Part shown: positions 46,601 to 55,580 of the stretch, in pieces
Numbering within the stretch: position 1 is the stretch's first letter
Layout: each line of letters begins with the position of its first letter
NCBI GenBank assembly: GCA_958510825.1
Contig: OY294046.1
Location: 46,667,794 to 46,731,793, forward strand
Direction: 5' to 3'
Source: Brachypterus glaber
Taxonomy: Eukaryota; Arthropoda; Insecta; Coleoptera; Kateretidae
DNA: 64,000 nucleotides
Translations under genes and position numbers: made by a program
The notes under the pieces: model-generated
Told to the model about the DNA's origin: nothing
What the model saw: only the letters and a program-made list of their open reading frames with translations
Database searches by the model: none

Positions 46601-49600
46601 TTCTATACACAAACATATACTATTCGAACCTGTTGTAAAAATATTTACTGTGCGGTTTTTAATTTACTATCTTGCTTGAAAAAACAGACCATAGTACCTA
46701 AGGTTTAGTTACTCAAGTTACTACTAAACCTGTTGCCGCCAAATGCTTGCTTGATTTGGTTTGATTTTAAGGGCTTTAAATAATCACAATTTTTATATAA
46801 TAAAAAAGTGAAAATTCAGAAAATGAGTAGAAAAATAAACTATTTTTTTTTTATAAAATATTAATTTTTTAGGTTTCTTCAGCATGTTCGCTTGGTGTTT
46901 TTGGTTCACAACTGGGTTCTGCTATCGGGTTCTTTTTGCCATCTTATATTGTAAAAGACAGTGATAACCCAGAACTTATAGGAGCCAGTCTTAGGGTACT
47001 GTGCTATGTTATAACAATAGCTATGATACCAATTTCAGGAATAGTAATATTTTGTAAGTAAATTATTAAACTTTAACAATCATGTTCATCAAGGTTGTGT
47101 TTCCAAAACTGGTTAAGGCAACCTTAGCTAGTTTTCTCACTTTCCTAATATTTCTATTTATGAGCAGTAGGTATCTCATTCTGTGTCTGCATAGTAGAAA
47201 GAAACCTATGTATTACATACGTTTCTTATAAAACTTATATTAGCTCTCTTTCCCAATTACACAGGACCACAATTTTTTTCTGTCGTTTGACCTGGATCAG
47301 AAATGGTTTTTTTTTATGTGTATTTTTGGTCGCTGAACACGAATCCGTCGCCTGTTTTGGCCCATCACGTCAGATTTTTTTTTAACAGGAAAAAACAATT
47401 ATTTTTTTTCTTTCGAAAATATTATTTCGCTAATATTTTCCAAAATATTAATCTAAAGGTATTATATGCCTATATTTTTGGAATTAGCGCCTCGAGATCT
47501 ATCGACATGAATTTAAAAAAATCCATACGATGACCGAAAATTAACGATTTTGACCTCGACTTTGACCATATCTCAGTTTTTTTTTAAATCATGTCGATAG
47601 ATCTCGAAGCGCTGATTCCAAAATATAGGAATATAATACCTTTAGATTAATATTTTGGAAAATATGAGCGAAATAAAATTTTCAAAAAAAAAAAATTTGG
47701 TTTTTCGTATTTCAAAAAACTCCGACATAATGGGCCAAAACTGTGTTATCTTTAAGTATTACTTAAGCAATTAAAGCACTCATGTTTTAGTATGTGACCC
47801 ACTATTTGTTCCCTTCTTCTAACTTACCCTTACCCAATTCTCTCCAACCCGCTCTCGTTTGTATCTGACCATTTTATCTTTAACATTATCCAATCTAATT
47901 TCCTAGCTAATATTTCAGTTTAAAGAAAAATATGTTTTTTGTTTCAGTTTTTCCTACAAGGCCGCCGCTACCACCAAGCAACACCCAACTAGATCTGATG
48001 AAGTTGAACCAAAAATTCTCATCAGCCATATTCTTTAATACAATCAAACAATTATTCTGCCATACACCATTTATGATCCACATGGTTGCTTTTGGAATAA
48101 ATGTGTCTGTTTATTGTACAGTCTGTACCATGTTGAATCAGTATGTCCTGCATTACTTTCCGGTAAGATAAATAAAATTTTTTAAAAAGTCAAAAATTAA
48201 TAAAAATTACCCATAGTCCAGTCAAATAACGAGAAATTCCTATGTTAAATTGCAATAAATAAACACGGACTGATATTTTAAAGGGTACTAGTGGATAGGG
48301 AGGATTGGTGTAGTGGACTACCGCGTCGTACTTGACGAGTTTACTACCCAAAATAGTTCGATTCTCACCGGCGCCGATTTGTCTTTTTCAGTTAATTAAT
48401 AATTGAAATTTGGCGAAGGCGTAACTGAAGCGGACACTCCCTATAAATTGGTTCGAAAGTCAATTAAAGCTGGTGGTTCCCTCTACTACTAGCCCACACA
48501 AGTCCTGGACTTAGGGGATGCTTAATTAAGTAGAATAGTACGAGGTTAAACAAAAATGTTATGTAAAAAAAATGTAGTACCCTCCTGGTTTTTCACCTGG
48601 TGATTTGCGTAAGGGATGTCCGCTATCTTGAATTTTAGGGGCGAGTGCTGTTATCTCGCTAAATATACATCTTGCTATAAAAATGCATATAACCAATTTT
48701 GTTAACGAAAAACATTTCATTTGGACTTTTTGTTTGGATCATTTTTTTAATATATTAATAACAATCGAGTTATAAATATTCAAAAATATCCATGTTGGGG
48801 GTGAAATTGTTTTTTTTTTCGATTTTTCAGCCAAATTATTCATCGAAGGATAAAAGTGGTTATAAGCAAACTTTTAGCTCTTAAAATTCTCATATATAAG
48901 TTTTATATATTATGCATTTTCATAAGTATTTTTTTTACGGTTACAGTGCGCACTGAAATTGGAATTGCGCTCTCTGTAACCGTACCAAAGCATCTATAAA
49001 AATGTATAACATACAAAACTTATAGAGAATTTCAAGAGCTACAAGTTTGGTCATTACCACATTTATCGTCAGATGATGGCTATTTTTGAATTTACTCGAT
49101 TTTTATTAAAAAATGGAAAAATGATCGAAACAAAAATTTTTGGAAGTTTCCTCCTTAATAAATATGGTTATATGCATTTTTATCGTAAGATGCATATTAA
49201 GCAACTCACCCCTAAAATTCAAGATAGCGGACACCCCTTAGGCACCCGGCCAAAAAATATACTGCAAAAAATAAATTTGGAATTATACATTATTCTGCTC
49301 GTAAATGTGATTCAAATCAAATACATTTACCTAAAATTTACTAGATTTTAAATGTAATTTTATAATTTTTTTACATGTAATTTTACAATTTTACATGTAA
49401 TGTTAAAATTTTATTTGCACATTACATGTAAAATTACATGTAAAATCTAGTAAATTTTACAGAGTTCACTGTAAAAAATAAATATGTAAGTTTACATGCA
49501 GAATCATACATGTAATATTTATATAAAATTGTAAAATTACGATTTTGTATGAATATTACATATAAATTACATGTAATATTCATATAAAATTGTAAAATTG

Positions 49601-52600
49601 CATATTAAATCTCGTAACTTTTACTTGTACTTGCACGGCAGCACATTACATATGATTCCATCTATTTTTTATAGTGTAAAAGGAGTGTTCTGTCACCATC
49701 CACTACTGCCCTTTATAATACATTTATTGCAATTTACATTTATTATTTGACTGGCCCACCAAGATAAAAACATATTGACTGGGCTCTCTCGCGTTTAATG
49801 TTGCCAGATATTAGACATTAGGTCAATATTCCAATTTTCAAATTTTCTTTATACTTTTATATACTCTCAGCTCCGCTTCGGTCCACAAAATACGACCTCA
49901 CACAGAAAAATTCACTTACCTCTACTAGAAGCTCAAATAACTATTAATTATAATTAAATGTGTTTTCTTTATATTTTTTAATGTATTATTTAATTTTTTT
50001 AATGATATAAAAAAATGGTTAAAAGATTAGGAAAAGATATACTTTTAATTATATATTTTATCATTTTTAGGGTGCTCAGGAGGATGCAGGTATGATGGGC
50101 TTCATCATGATAGTAGCTGGAATGGTTGGAACCATTATATTTGGAATAGTTTTGGATAAAACGCACAGATTTAAGTAAAATAATTTGAATTTATAAAGAA
50201 ATTGCACTGCTCTACTACAGAATTTTCACAATCAATGAGAAAATCCCTACCAAAATGTCATATAGCTGCTATTTCAGATGTTTTCACCAATTTGTACTCT
50301 CTCGATACAGTTATACTTATTTTTGATAAGTATTTAAAATTTTCAACAGTCTGTGTGAAAGCCACCATACCAATATATGCTCACTGATGATCGCAAAAAA
50401 GCGTGAAATAGCAGCTATATGACATTTTGGTAGGGATTTTCTCATTGATTGTGAAAATTCTGTAGTAGAGCAGTGCAATTTCTTTATAGATTTTAATAGT
50501 TTGCCGTCTATAAGGCACTAAACTTTATTTTCATTTAAAAATTGACTTGCCGTGTTGGTGCTAGGTGATGACTTTGAGACAAATTTTTTGTCCGCCTGTG
50601 TATCTAGATATAGATAATTCTTATCAGATTACAGGTCTGCCAACATCTAATGTGTAGTACTGTTGTGCAAACATTAGATGGCGCCACCAATTTGTACGCT
50701 CTCGATACAGTTATACTTATTTTTGATAAGTATTTAAAATTTTCAACAGTGTGTGCGAAAGCCACCATACCAATATATGCTCAATGATGATCGCAAAAAA
50801 GCGTGAAATAGCAGCTATATGACATTTTGGTAGGGATTTTCTCATTGATTGCGAAAATTCTGTAGTAGAGCAGTGCAGTTTCTTTATAGATTTTAATAGT
50901 TTGCCGTCTATAAGGCACTAAACTTTATTTTCATTTATAATTTGAATTATTCTACTATTTCTTCATTCATAATTAAGTGGCTACCTAAAAAAAATTAAAA
51001 TACAGGAAACCATATTTGATATACATAATTTTCTAGGCCAGTTTGTAACAAAATTTTTGTCCAGTTACACAAAAATTACAGAGTACACTGAAAAACAAAA
51101 TTTTCAATAGTTGCTACAGCTATCTCAAAAAATGGGCAAGCCTGAAACTATGACCTGCTCTAAAATAAAAAAGCAATAGAAAGAGCTGAACAATTTTTCC
51201 AGTTGGAAGTTAACCCTCTATGGCCCGAATTAATTCTACAGGTAGAAAAAAATATTAAGCCTGGTACTCCTCTACAAAAAATAGGGTTATGTTACCTAAA
51301 CGTAACATTGGGCAATAAATCACGAAATTTATAAAAAATATTGCTGAAAAAACAAAGCTTTCTACGTTATCTTAGAAGTAATAATTTATTAAAATGCTTA
51401 AATTATAATTATAAAACTATTTTTTAATAAATATAAAAACATGTTAACAATTAATATGTGTCCATACTAAAGAATATTTTAAAAATTCTAGTCTACACTG
51501 CCCAATGTATCTTTAAAGTAACATACCTTAAGGCCTATTCAGTAGCTTGCATAAGAACATAAAACATAAGAATACGATGCCGTGATTGGCTTACAAGATA
51601 CATGGCCGCACCTCAAGCCAATCACGGCATCGCATTCTTATGTATTACTTTCTTATGCGAAACTGTGGATATGCCCTTGTTTGCACAATTATTTTTGTTC
51701 AGGATATATTCAGGATCATAATATTTTCTTAAATTAATCTTTAATAATGACTTAACCATCAAGTATTTTTTATTTTACCACAATAACTGTCAAAACCTTT
51801 CAAAAATATTTTTAAACATCAACATTTTTTAAATTAGTCAAAGTGTTGACAGTATTACATTAAAATACAATTTAAAAAATATAAATATTAGACTCATCAA
51901 AAAATGTATTAGAACTGTAAACCCAAAACCCAATACATTTGCCTTAATTAAATCCAATGGAGATTTCTCCCGTTAGATTAGACAGGGACAAAAGTTCTAC
52001 CCAAAAAGGATAGAATACATACATACACTCCCACTTCCACCCAACCAAACAAATTCTGTATTTGTTCTTTGTTGAACAAATACAATATTTACTTGGCCGG
52101 GCGAAAAGTGTAACTATATTAAAGAAGTTACTGGCGCCATCTAAATTTTAGTAGAATTATCTTATTCCACAGATTCACATTAGCTGTGTTCGTTCGTACC
52201 GCTCACTGCTACACTTTCCGGCCAACCAAATAAATACTGTATTTCTTGTATGAAAAACAAATACAGTATTTATTTGGTTGGCTGGAAAGTGTAGCACAAA
52301 TGAGATAGAGATAGGGTAGACGTCTTTTGTTTCATAATTCTAGTTGTAGAGATCTCCATTGGGTATATTACCTAAACGTATCAAGGGCATAGAGAAGAAA
52401 AGAGGACTAAAAGTACAGCCTGCGCAAGATTATTTTGTGACAGAACGTGGCAGCGAAATAACGTAACGCAATATATCTGACCTTGTGCAGTACGCATCTC
52501 TATCAGCTGTGAAATGTTGTCGGTCGTAAAACAATTCGTCACCGCAGTATTCATTTGTCTTATCTCCAAAAATCCCCCAGTAAAAATCTTAAAATGTCCG

Positions 52601-55207
52601 AAAATAGAGATATGGCAAACCAATACTGGGGTGACGAATTATTAGTAGTTTGTTTATACTGTCAGTACTGTCAGATCGTCGTTTGTTTCTGTTCATTTTT
52701 ATACTTCTACTGTGTTTTAATTGTTTTTTTGCTGCATTTGTTTATAACTTTAAACATGATCTGTATTGTTGCTTTATGAAGAGCAAAGGGTCAATCCCTG
52801 GTGTACTCAAAGTAGATCTACAAAATCCCGAAATTCAAACACACCTCGAAAAATTCTTATAAAATAATTAAAAAAAACTATTTCGACGTTTCTTCGTAGA
52901 TATTTATAGTTTTTTGTAGAATTTTTTACAATTTTTATTTGATACATAAAACTAAGGTTAAAAATACTTGTCAAAAACAACAATAGTAGTGCGAATGTGA
53001 AAGTTTATCTCAGATGCGCTAGGCACATTTGTCACAGTATTCTGCAACGGCTTTGGAGATCTTTCCTTGTCTATGATCAAGGGGCCATGGAGGGTTAATG
53101 ATTCATATAAAAAAAATAAAAAATCATTTTACAAGTTTTTATAGATTTAATAAATATTAAATATATATTTTTTTAGGGAAACCACATTTTTCGTATACTT
53201 CATGTCCATAATAAGTGTGGTCCTTTTGACATACTCACTAAGCTGCCAATCGAAATTGCTTGTATACATTTCATGCGGCGTTTTTGGGTAAGTAAATATT
53301 TTTCTTTTGCCTTTTCGGCACTTTTGGCACCATAAAATAGCAAGCCCTAAGCAAATGTTGTCCATATTTTCTTTCCTTGTCAATAGAAGAAAATTTCCAT
53401 CCTAAGCAAGAAAGTCGTTTCTGCATTTGTTGTTTTGAGAAAATCGATTTTTTTAGCGGCTCCAATTTTGCAGATATAACAATATTTCTAAGTGAATAAG
53501 TCTCTTAAAATGTAATATAAGATTTTTTTGGTAGCAGGAGTATAATTCAAGTAAAGTGCAAAGATACTAAGAAGTTGAACTCAAATTGGAGGATTTGATC
53601 TTTTTGATTGAGACGGCATAAAATGTTTAACAAATTCACAAAGTTTAATTGAAAAACTTATACATATCGCAAAAAGGAAAGTCAGCAAAGAAGTAGTTTT
53701 GACCATGGTGTGCACAATGTTTTTTAGACGATCACGATAAAATAATTGCCGCTAAAAAGAGCTATTTTATTATATTTATTATTCCATCAATCTATTTTCT
53801 AAACATCGTACAGAGTGATATTGGTAGACTAGATTAGCTATTTTATTAATTATAATTATATAATTCAATAATACTAACTATATATATTTTTTTTTTGATC
53901 TGTTGGTTCAAACAAAATGTAAAATTTAATATAATGTTTATAAAAACTTATTTAGTAATTAGTTCCATGGTATGTTCGGAACTTTTAAAATAATGCTCAT
54001 AATTTAGATGCTTTTGATAAAGGTCTAATATAGACTGAAAGTACTGAAAAGTGACGATTAAAATTTGCCAAAAGTAACCCAAAACATATGTTTTTATTTT
54101 TAATAATTATATAATAATTACAATTAATGTAATTATTGCTATATATTTTACACGGAACTATTACACTATAGTGTAATAGTACTAGTTTACAAATTTTAAC
54201 TTTTTTCTTGTGTGAGCGTTCTTTCCAACTTTTTCTTATGTGTTTTTTTTTCCGCTGAATTCAAATAAGCCACCCAACCAATTTTATTACTGGGCCGTTA
54301 TCCCGATATTCTCTACAAAATACCCAAAACTGTATTTAGGATCAAATTTTATTTTTAGGGAAATCTGCCTAAAGTTTTTTATCCAAGTTTTTTTTGGGTC
54401 GCTAAAACGAATCTCATAATAAAAAATATACTCCACCCTTGGGAAGCCTTTCTATATGTGCAGTGTAATAAATAATCTTATTTATAAGGTCATTTTGAGT
54501 CCACCATTTGAGTTTAAATTTGTAAGACCAGATTCGGTATAAGCGACTCAAAAAAAAAACAAAATATAAAATTTTAGATAGGTAAATTTTTACTTTTTTA
54601 CCAGTATATATATACCAATATAGGAAGCGGCCATTTGGACGTCCGACGTCCACGCAGCTATATCCACTTCCAGTATTTTTTTTGTCAATTTTTAGGGTTT
54701 TTAAAGCTTTTAAGGTATATTTTTTGTCAGAATTGTATTCTCCTCATTTAAATGGAGGGGCGTACCCCCCCCCCCAAAAAACACTAAATAAACGGAAAAC
54801 CAAAACAAACCAAAGAATCAGGCCATGTGACGTCGGACGTGAAAATAGCCACTTCGTTAAATATATTTGTTTATAAATAAAAATATTTTTTTAGATTTTT
54901 TTTGACGGCATACACGCCTGTGGGGTTTGAACTTTGCTTGGAACTCACATATCCATTGGAACAAGGCCTAACAACAGGAATATTAACTGCATTCTCTCAA
55001 ATATTTTCCGTCATTTTGGTCACCACTCTGGGCTTTTTTATTTCTTATCTGGAGCCTTTTGGATGCCTTGCTATTCAGGCTGTTATACTAGTAGTTGGAA
55101 CTATAGTCACTGCGTTTATACCAAATCAACTCAAAAGGCAAGAGGCCTTTAGGAAATGTAACAAATTAGTCTATTTTACTCCTGTACCTCTTCAAGAAAA
55201 ATTATAA
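37336..55207 (+). CDS. FLVCR: FLVCR-family MFS transporter, complete seven-exon gene
   Basis: The exons 37336-37605, 41393-41578, 46873-47053, 47948-48162, 50071-50174, 53177-53287 and 54895-55207 join into 459 codons plus TAA with no stop. All introns are GT..AG and the frame is kept across phases 0,0,1,0,2,2. The product is a 12-helix major facilitator of the plasma membrane or an organelle. Human FLVCR1/2 are described as choline/ethanolamine carriers and earlier as heme carriers. Family marks seen: QWIEYSSI and VSSQAVDWTS (residues 43-69), LPTKLAAVWF near 140, FGSQLG at 162-167, RPPLPPS after helix 6, a helix-8 motif VAGMVGTI, and GFELCLELTYP at 366-376. Gln165 and Gln391 sit where, from memory, human FLVCR1 has its two substrate-contacting glutamines. 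The start is the first ATG of the conserved frame (context AAAATGA). FLVCR1 and FLVCR2 orthology cannot be separated here; substrate is inferred from the family. Confidence 0.93.
38304..38515 (+). repeat. Two-copy tandem duplication of about 109 bp
   Basis: The block from ATACCATTATTTTCAGCTC to GATTCTAAAAGTGTTTG is repeated almost exactly (38314-38412 and 38413-38511). It lies in the left arm of the intron-1 inverted repeat. The right arm carries it once. Confidence 0.8.
39500..40330. repeat. Degenerate TACAGGGTG-family arms around a MITE, FLVCR intron 1
   Basis: The left part (39520-39900) shares TGATTCTACATC, CGTAAGGGCGATATGCCCC and the ACCAGGGACGTGCGAAACGGGG segment with the element at 43.9 kb. 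A MITE (39906-40235) follows, then TTGTAGAATCGCCCTGCAG at 40280-40300. No terminal TACAGGGTG was found. Confidence 0.45.
39906..40235 (+). mobile_element. MITE with two internal hairpins, truncated copy
   Basis: This is the same element as at 14690-15075: AATGGAGCCCTCTACAAC, the TACCCTATCTCTATCTCA block, a hairpin built on CCAAATAAATACTG, GATGGCGCCAGTAATTTC, and a second hairpin on CCAAGTAAATATTG. The end past AATTTGTTTGGTTGGG is lost. Confidence 0.75.
41393..41578 (+). CDS. FLVCR: FLVCR exon 2 (residues 91-152)
   Basis: The frame begins GLRATVLIG right after a T-rich tract and AG, which continues DKM of exon 1 as in the family. It covers helix 3 and helix 4 and ends in the cytosolic motif LAAVWFKSNE before donor GTAAGT. 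The acceptor tract belongs to the right arm of a long inverted repeat that fills intron 1. Confidence 0.93.
42000..42444 (-). pseudogene. Penelope-like element 3' relic (C-terminal nuclease tail)
   Basis: On the minus strand, 42444-42245 encodes a tail with HSFNNCHHFLFDN, then KLRKLKESIFIKL and SSLSNIWTPIL. The spacing of His, Phe-Asp-Asn and Glu resembles the end of the GIY-YIG part of Penelope-like retroelements. Downstream on the same strand is a GGGATC..GATCCC stem followed by GAAACGTC, a form often met next to such elements. It is cut off at 42445 by a large foldback insertion. The family call is by resemblance only. Confidence 0.45.
42445..43600. mobile_element. 1.16-kb near-perfect palindrome in FLVCR intron 2
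   Basis: AGAACCTGGCACACATATAG is mirrored by CTATATGTGTGCCAGGTTCT. Arms of about 560 bp match with few changes through GGTTATTTTTTACTTACGTA, CCACATGCTGGCATTTTCCA and TTGCCTAGCAACAACTT down to a loop of about 35 bases near 43005. No transposase or clear target duplication was seen. It interrupts a Penelope-like relic at 42444. Confidence 0.85.
43862..45338. mobile_element. TACAGGGTG foldback element in FLVCR intron 2
   Basis: The ends TACAGGGTGTCTTAGAACTG and CAGTTCTAAGACACCCTGTA are exact reverse complements. Arms of about 550-650 bp share AACCAGGGACG / GTTCCTGGTT and AACCATTTTCAAG / CTCGAAAACGCTTAA. The array-armed element at 44781-45139 is nested in the right arm. Confidence 0.8.
44781..45139. 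mobile_element. Second array-armed foldback element in FLVCR intron 2; 8-bp TSD
   Basis: The left end is GGCATTTTAACATCTC and the right end mirrors it (GAGATGTTATAATGCC). The arms hold about five units of the type TAACATCTCTATTCCA / CATTTCTCTATTCCA. GCAAATAC flanks both sides (44773-44780 and 45140-45147). The opposite arm of the host foldback (44080-44100) shows the same site without the insertion. It is a sibling of the element at 36.17 kb, with T for C in the unit. Confidence 0.85.
45575..46260. repeat. Foldback repeat in FLVCR intron 2
   Basis: AAACCAAATTTTATTATCCT and ACATACTAGTATGG at the left mirror CATACTAGTATGTTAC and ACGATAATAAAATTTGGTTT at the right. The arms are about 45-100 bp with a 500-base AT-rich middle. 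Confidence 0.65.
46480..46692 (+). mobile_element. TGGTCTGTTT MITE, copy 4, FLVCR intron 2
   Basis: ATGGTCTGTTTCATCAAGCA and TGCTTGAAAAAACAGACCAT are intact ends. The stem includes GTAAATTAAAAATTGCACAG. This is the best-kept of the four copies. Confidence 0.85.
46873..47053 (+). CDS. FLVCR: FLVCR exon 3 (residues 153-213)
   Basis: It encodes helix 5 with the conserved FGSQLGSAIGFFLP stretch, an extracellular loop (KDSDNPE) and helix 6. One base of the next codon is left before donor GTAAGT. Acceptor: T-run then AG at 46871-46872. Confidence 0.92.
47255..47760. mobile_element. Foldback repeat in FLVCR intron 3
   Basis: Arms from about 47395 pair with those to about 47710 (CATGTCGATAGATCTCGA against ATCTATCGACATG; CCAAAATATTAATCTAAAGG inverted). 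The left flank TTACACAGGACCACAA and GGTCGCTGAACACGAATCCG resemble the ends of the element at 55.6 kb. Confidence 0.65.
47948..48162 (+). CDS. FLVCR: FLVCR exon 4 (residues 213-284)
   Basis: It carries the central cytosolic loop, starting with the family-typical RPPLPPSNTQ, and helix 7 (roughly residues 256-280). The acceptor is TTTCAG and the donor is CCG|GTAAGA in phase 0. The open frame upstream to the ATG at 47932 lies in intron 3 and is not coding. Confidence 0.92.
48297..48576 (+). mobile_element. tRNA-derived SINE, full copy in FLVCR intron 4
   Basis: The head is GGGAGGATTGGTGTAGTGG with box B AGTTCGATTCTC. It is followed by CGGCGCCGATT, the AATTGAAATTTGGCG body, GGTTCGAAAGTCAATTAAAG, ACACAAGTCCTGGACTTAGG, the TTAATTAAGTAGAATAG tail and an A-rich end. 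It lies in the same direction as the gene. Confidence 0.82.
48583..49250. mobile_element. Foldback repeat in FLVCR intron 4
   Basis: AAGGGATGTCCGCTATCTTG with AATTTTAGGGGCGAG at the left mirrors CTCACCCCTAAAATT with CAAGATAGCGGACACCCCTT at the right. ATGCATATAACCA / TGGTTATATGCAT pair further in. Confidence 0.72.
49258..49680. mobile_element. ACATGTAA-rich element, FLVCR intron 4
   Basis: ACTGCAAAAAATAAATTTGG begins it and TTTTTTATAGTG ends it. A second left end (CACTGTAAAAAATAAATATG) stands inside at 49469. Many TTACATGTAA-type palindromes lie between. It starts right after the 48.6-49.25 kb foldback. Confidence 0.6.
50071..50174 (+). CDS. FLVCR: FLVCR exon 5 (residues 285-319)
   Basis: This short exon encodes helix 8 with VAGMVGTI and the following LDKTH loop, both as in the family. 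Two bases (AA) of the split lysine codon precede donor GTAAAA. A perfect long hairpin begins only about 20 bases after the donor. Confidence 0.9.
50193..50490. repeat. Perfect-stem hairpin just after FLVCR exon 5
   Basis: AAAGAAATTGCACTGCTCTA.. to ..GCTGCTATTTCA (50195-50276) pairs with 50405-50489 over about 80 bp with almost no mismatch. It starts about 20 bases past the exon-5 donor. The 61-codon frame at 50202 lies in it and is not a gene. Confidence 0.82.
50286..50935 (+). repeat. Direct duplication of about 250 bp, FLVCR intron 5
   Basis: CACCAATTTGTACTCTCTCG to AACTTTATTTTCATTTA occurs at 50286-50540 and again at 50688-50937 with few changes. The second copy keeps only the right arm of the hairpin. 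Confidence 0.82.
51549..51658. mobile_element. Hairpin repeat GCATAAGAAC..TTCTTATGC (empty-site copy)
   Basis: Two 44-bp arms (CGATGCCGTGATTGGCTT / AAGCCAATCACGGCATCG at their cores) enclose a loop of about 22 bases, ACAAGATACATGGCCGCACC. This is the unoccupied form of the repeat that holds the hAT-type MITE at 8650-8876. Confidence 0.8.
51958..52363 (-). mobile_element. Two-hairpin MITE, full-length copy in FLVCR intron 5
   Basis: The ends are AATGGAGATTTCTC and GAGATCTCCATT. The interior is colinear on the minus strand with the copy at 14.7 kb, including AGACAGGGACAAAAGTTC, the GGCGCCATCTAAATT block and both palindromic hairpins. It is nested in the TTAA-flanked element 51214-53094. Confidence 0.8.
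53177..53287 (+). CDS. FLVCR: FLVCR exon 6 (residues 319-356)
   Basis: It encodes helix 9 and the first part of helix 10, ending in a split glycine codon (GG|GTAAGT). The exon is 111 bases long, in phase with both neighbours, and preceded by a T-rich tract and AG. Confidence 0.9.
53288..54380. other. First part of FLVCR intron 6, AT-rich
   Basis: No coding or repeat feature was recognised, apart from a 24-bp palindrome at 54157-54180. The minus-strand frames at 53147-53465 overlap exon 6 and are shadows. Confidence 0.4.
54157..54180. repeat. Perfect 24-bp palindrome
   Basis: The half-site ACTATTACACTA is followed at once by its exact reverse complement with no spacer. Confidence 0.85.
54380..54850. 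repeat. Two hairpin repeats in FLVCR intron 6
   Basis: TTTTTTTTGGGTCGCTAAAA (54390) mirrors AAGCGACTCAAAAAAAAAAC (about 54540). GAAGCGGCCATTTGGACGTC (54625) pairs loosely with GACGTCGGACGTGAAAATAG (about 54830). A C run of ten precedes the second arm. Confidence 0.55.
54895..55207 (+). CDS. FLVCR: FLVCR exon 7, C-terminus (residues 356-459)
   Basis: It starts in helix 10 with GFFLTAYTPVGFE, then the conserved ELTYP segment, helix 11 with a buried SQIF motif, helix 12 and a basic C-terminal tail ending at TAA 55205-55207. There is no frameshift. Confidence 0.93.
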
Positions 55208-55382
55208 AATTATGAAAGCACATTTACTTAGGATAATGTCTTTTCGTGGATTTCGTTGAAATTTGAATATGCTGTAGTCCTTGGTTTGCTGATCAAACCT
55301 GGCAACTTATCAGTGATTTTGATGAGTAAAGCAAGGACTAAAATATTTATTTTTTTTTGAGAACTGTATTTTCCTCTAAAAA

Positions 55383-55388
55383 AATAAA
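55383..55388 (+). terminator. Candidate polyadenylation signal of FLVCR
   Basis: AATAAA lies about 175 bases after the FLVCR stop codon, within AT-rich DNA and before the next foldback element at 55581. Such hexamers are common in AT-rich DNA, so the position is only the best candidate. Confidence 0.4.
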
Positions 55389-55580
55389 ACAGGATCAGGT
55401 TGCAAGTCTTTGAAACTCAATGACTCAGCCAAGATGAACTAAGACATCTCTCCCGATCTTTATTAAAAGAACGGGCAGGTTTAAGGAGGGCTCAAATTGG
55501 TTAATGGCTGGGATTAACTGGGGTAAAAAAAGGGCCATAAATGGCCTAATCCTCTAAAAATATGCTAGGTTATTTATAAT

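Larger units (their letters stand above)
51214..53094. mobile_element. piggyBac-like TTAA element, FLVCR intron 5
   Basis: TTAA (51210-51213) precedes CCCTCTATGGCCC, and GGGGCCATGGAGGG precedes TTAA (53095-53098). The TTAA duplication and CCC terminus are hallmarks of piggyBac transposons. The 1.9-kb body holds the two MITEs at 51.55 and 51.96 kb. Its small frames (for example 52381-52623 minus and 52555-52779 plus) show no DDD transposase or cysteine-rich end, so it is non-autonomous or gutted. Confidence 0.72.

Noticed and set aside
47303..47533. 76-codon frame in intron 3
   Set aside because: It falls in a foldback arm, and its codons are not part of the FLVCR alignment.
50202..50387. 61-codon frame after exon 5
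   Set aside because: It lies in the perfect hairpin and in intron 5 sequence that is partly duplicated downstream.
52381..52862. Overlapping frames as a possible piggyBac transposase
   Set aside because: No DDD-type catalytic blocks or cysteine-rich C-terminus; too short and on conflicting strands.
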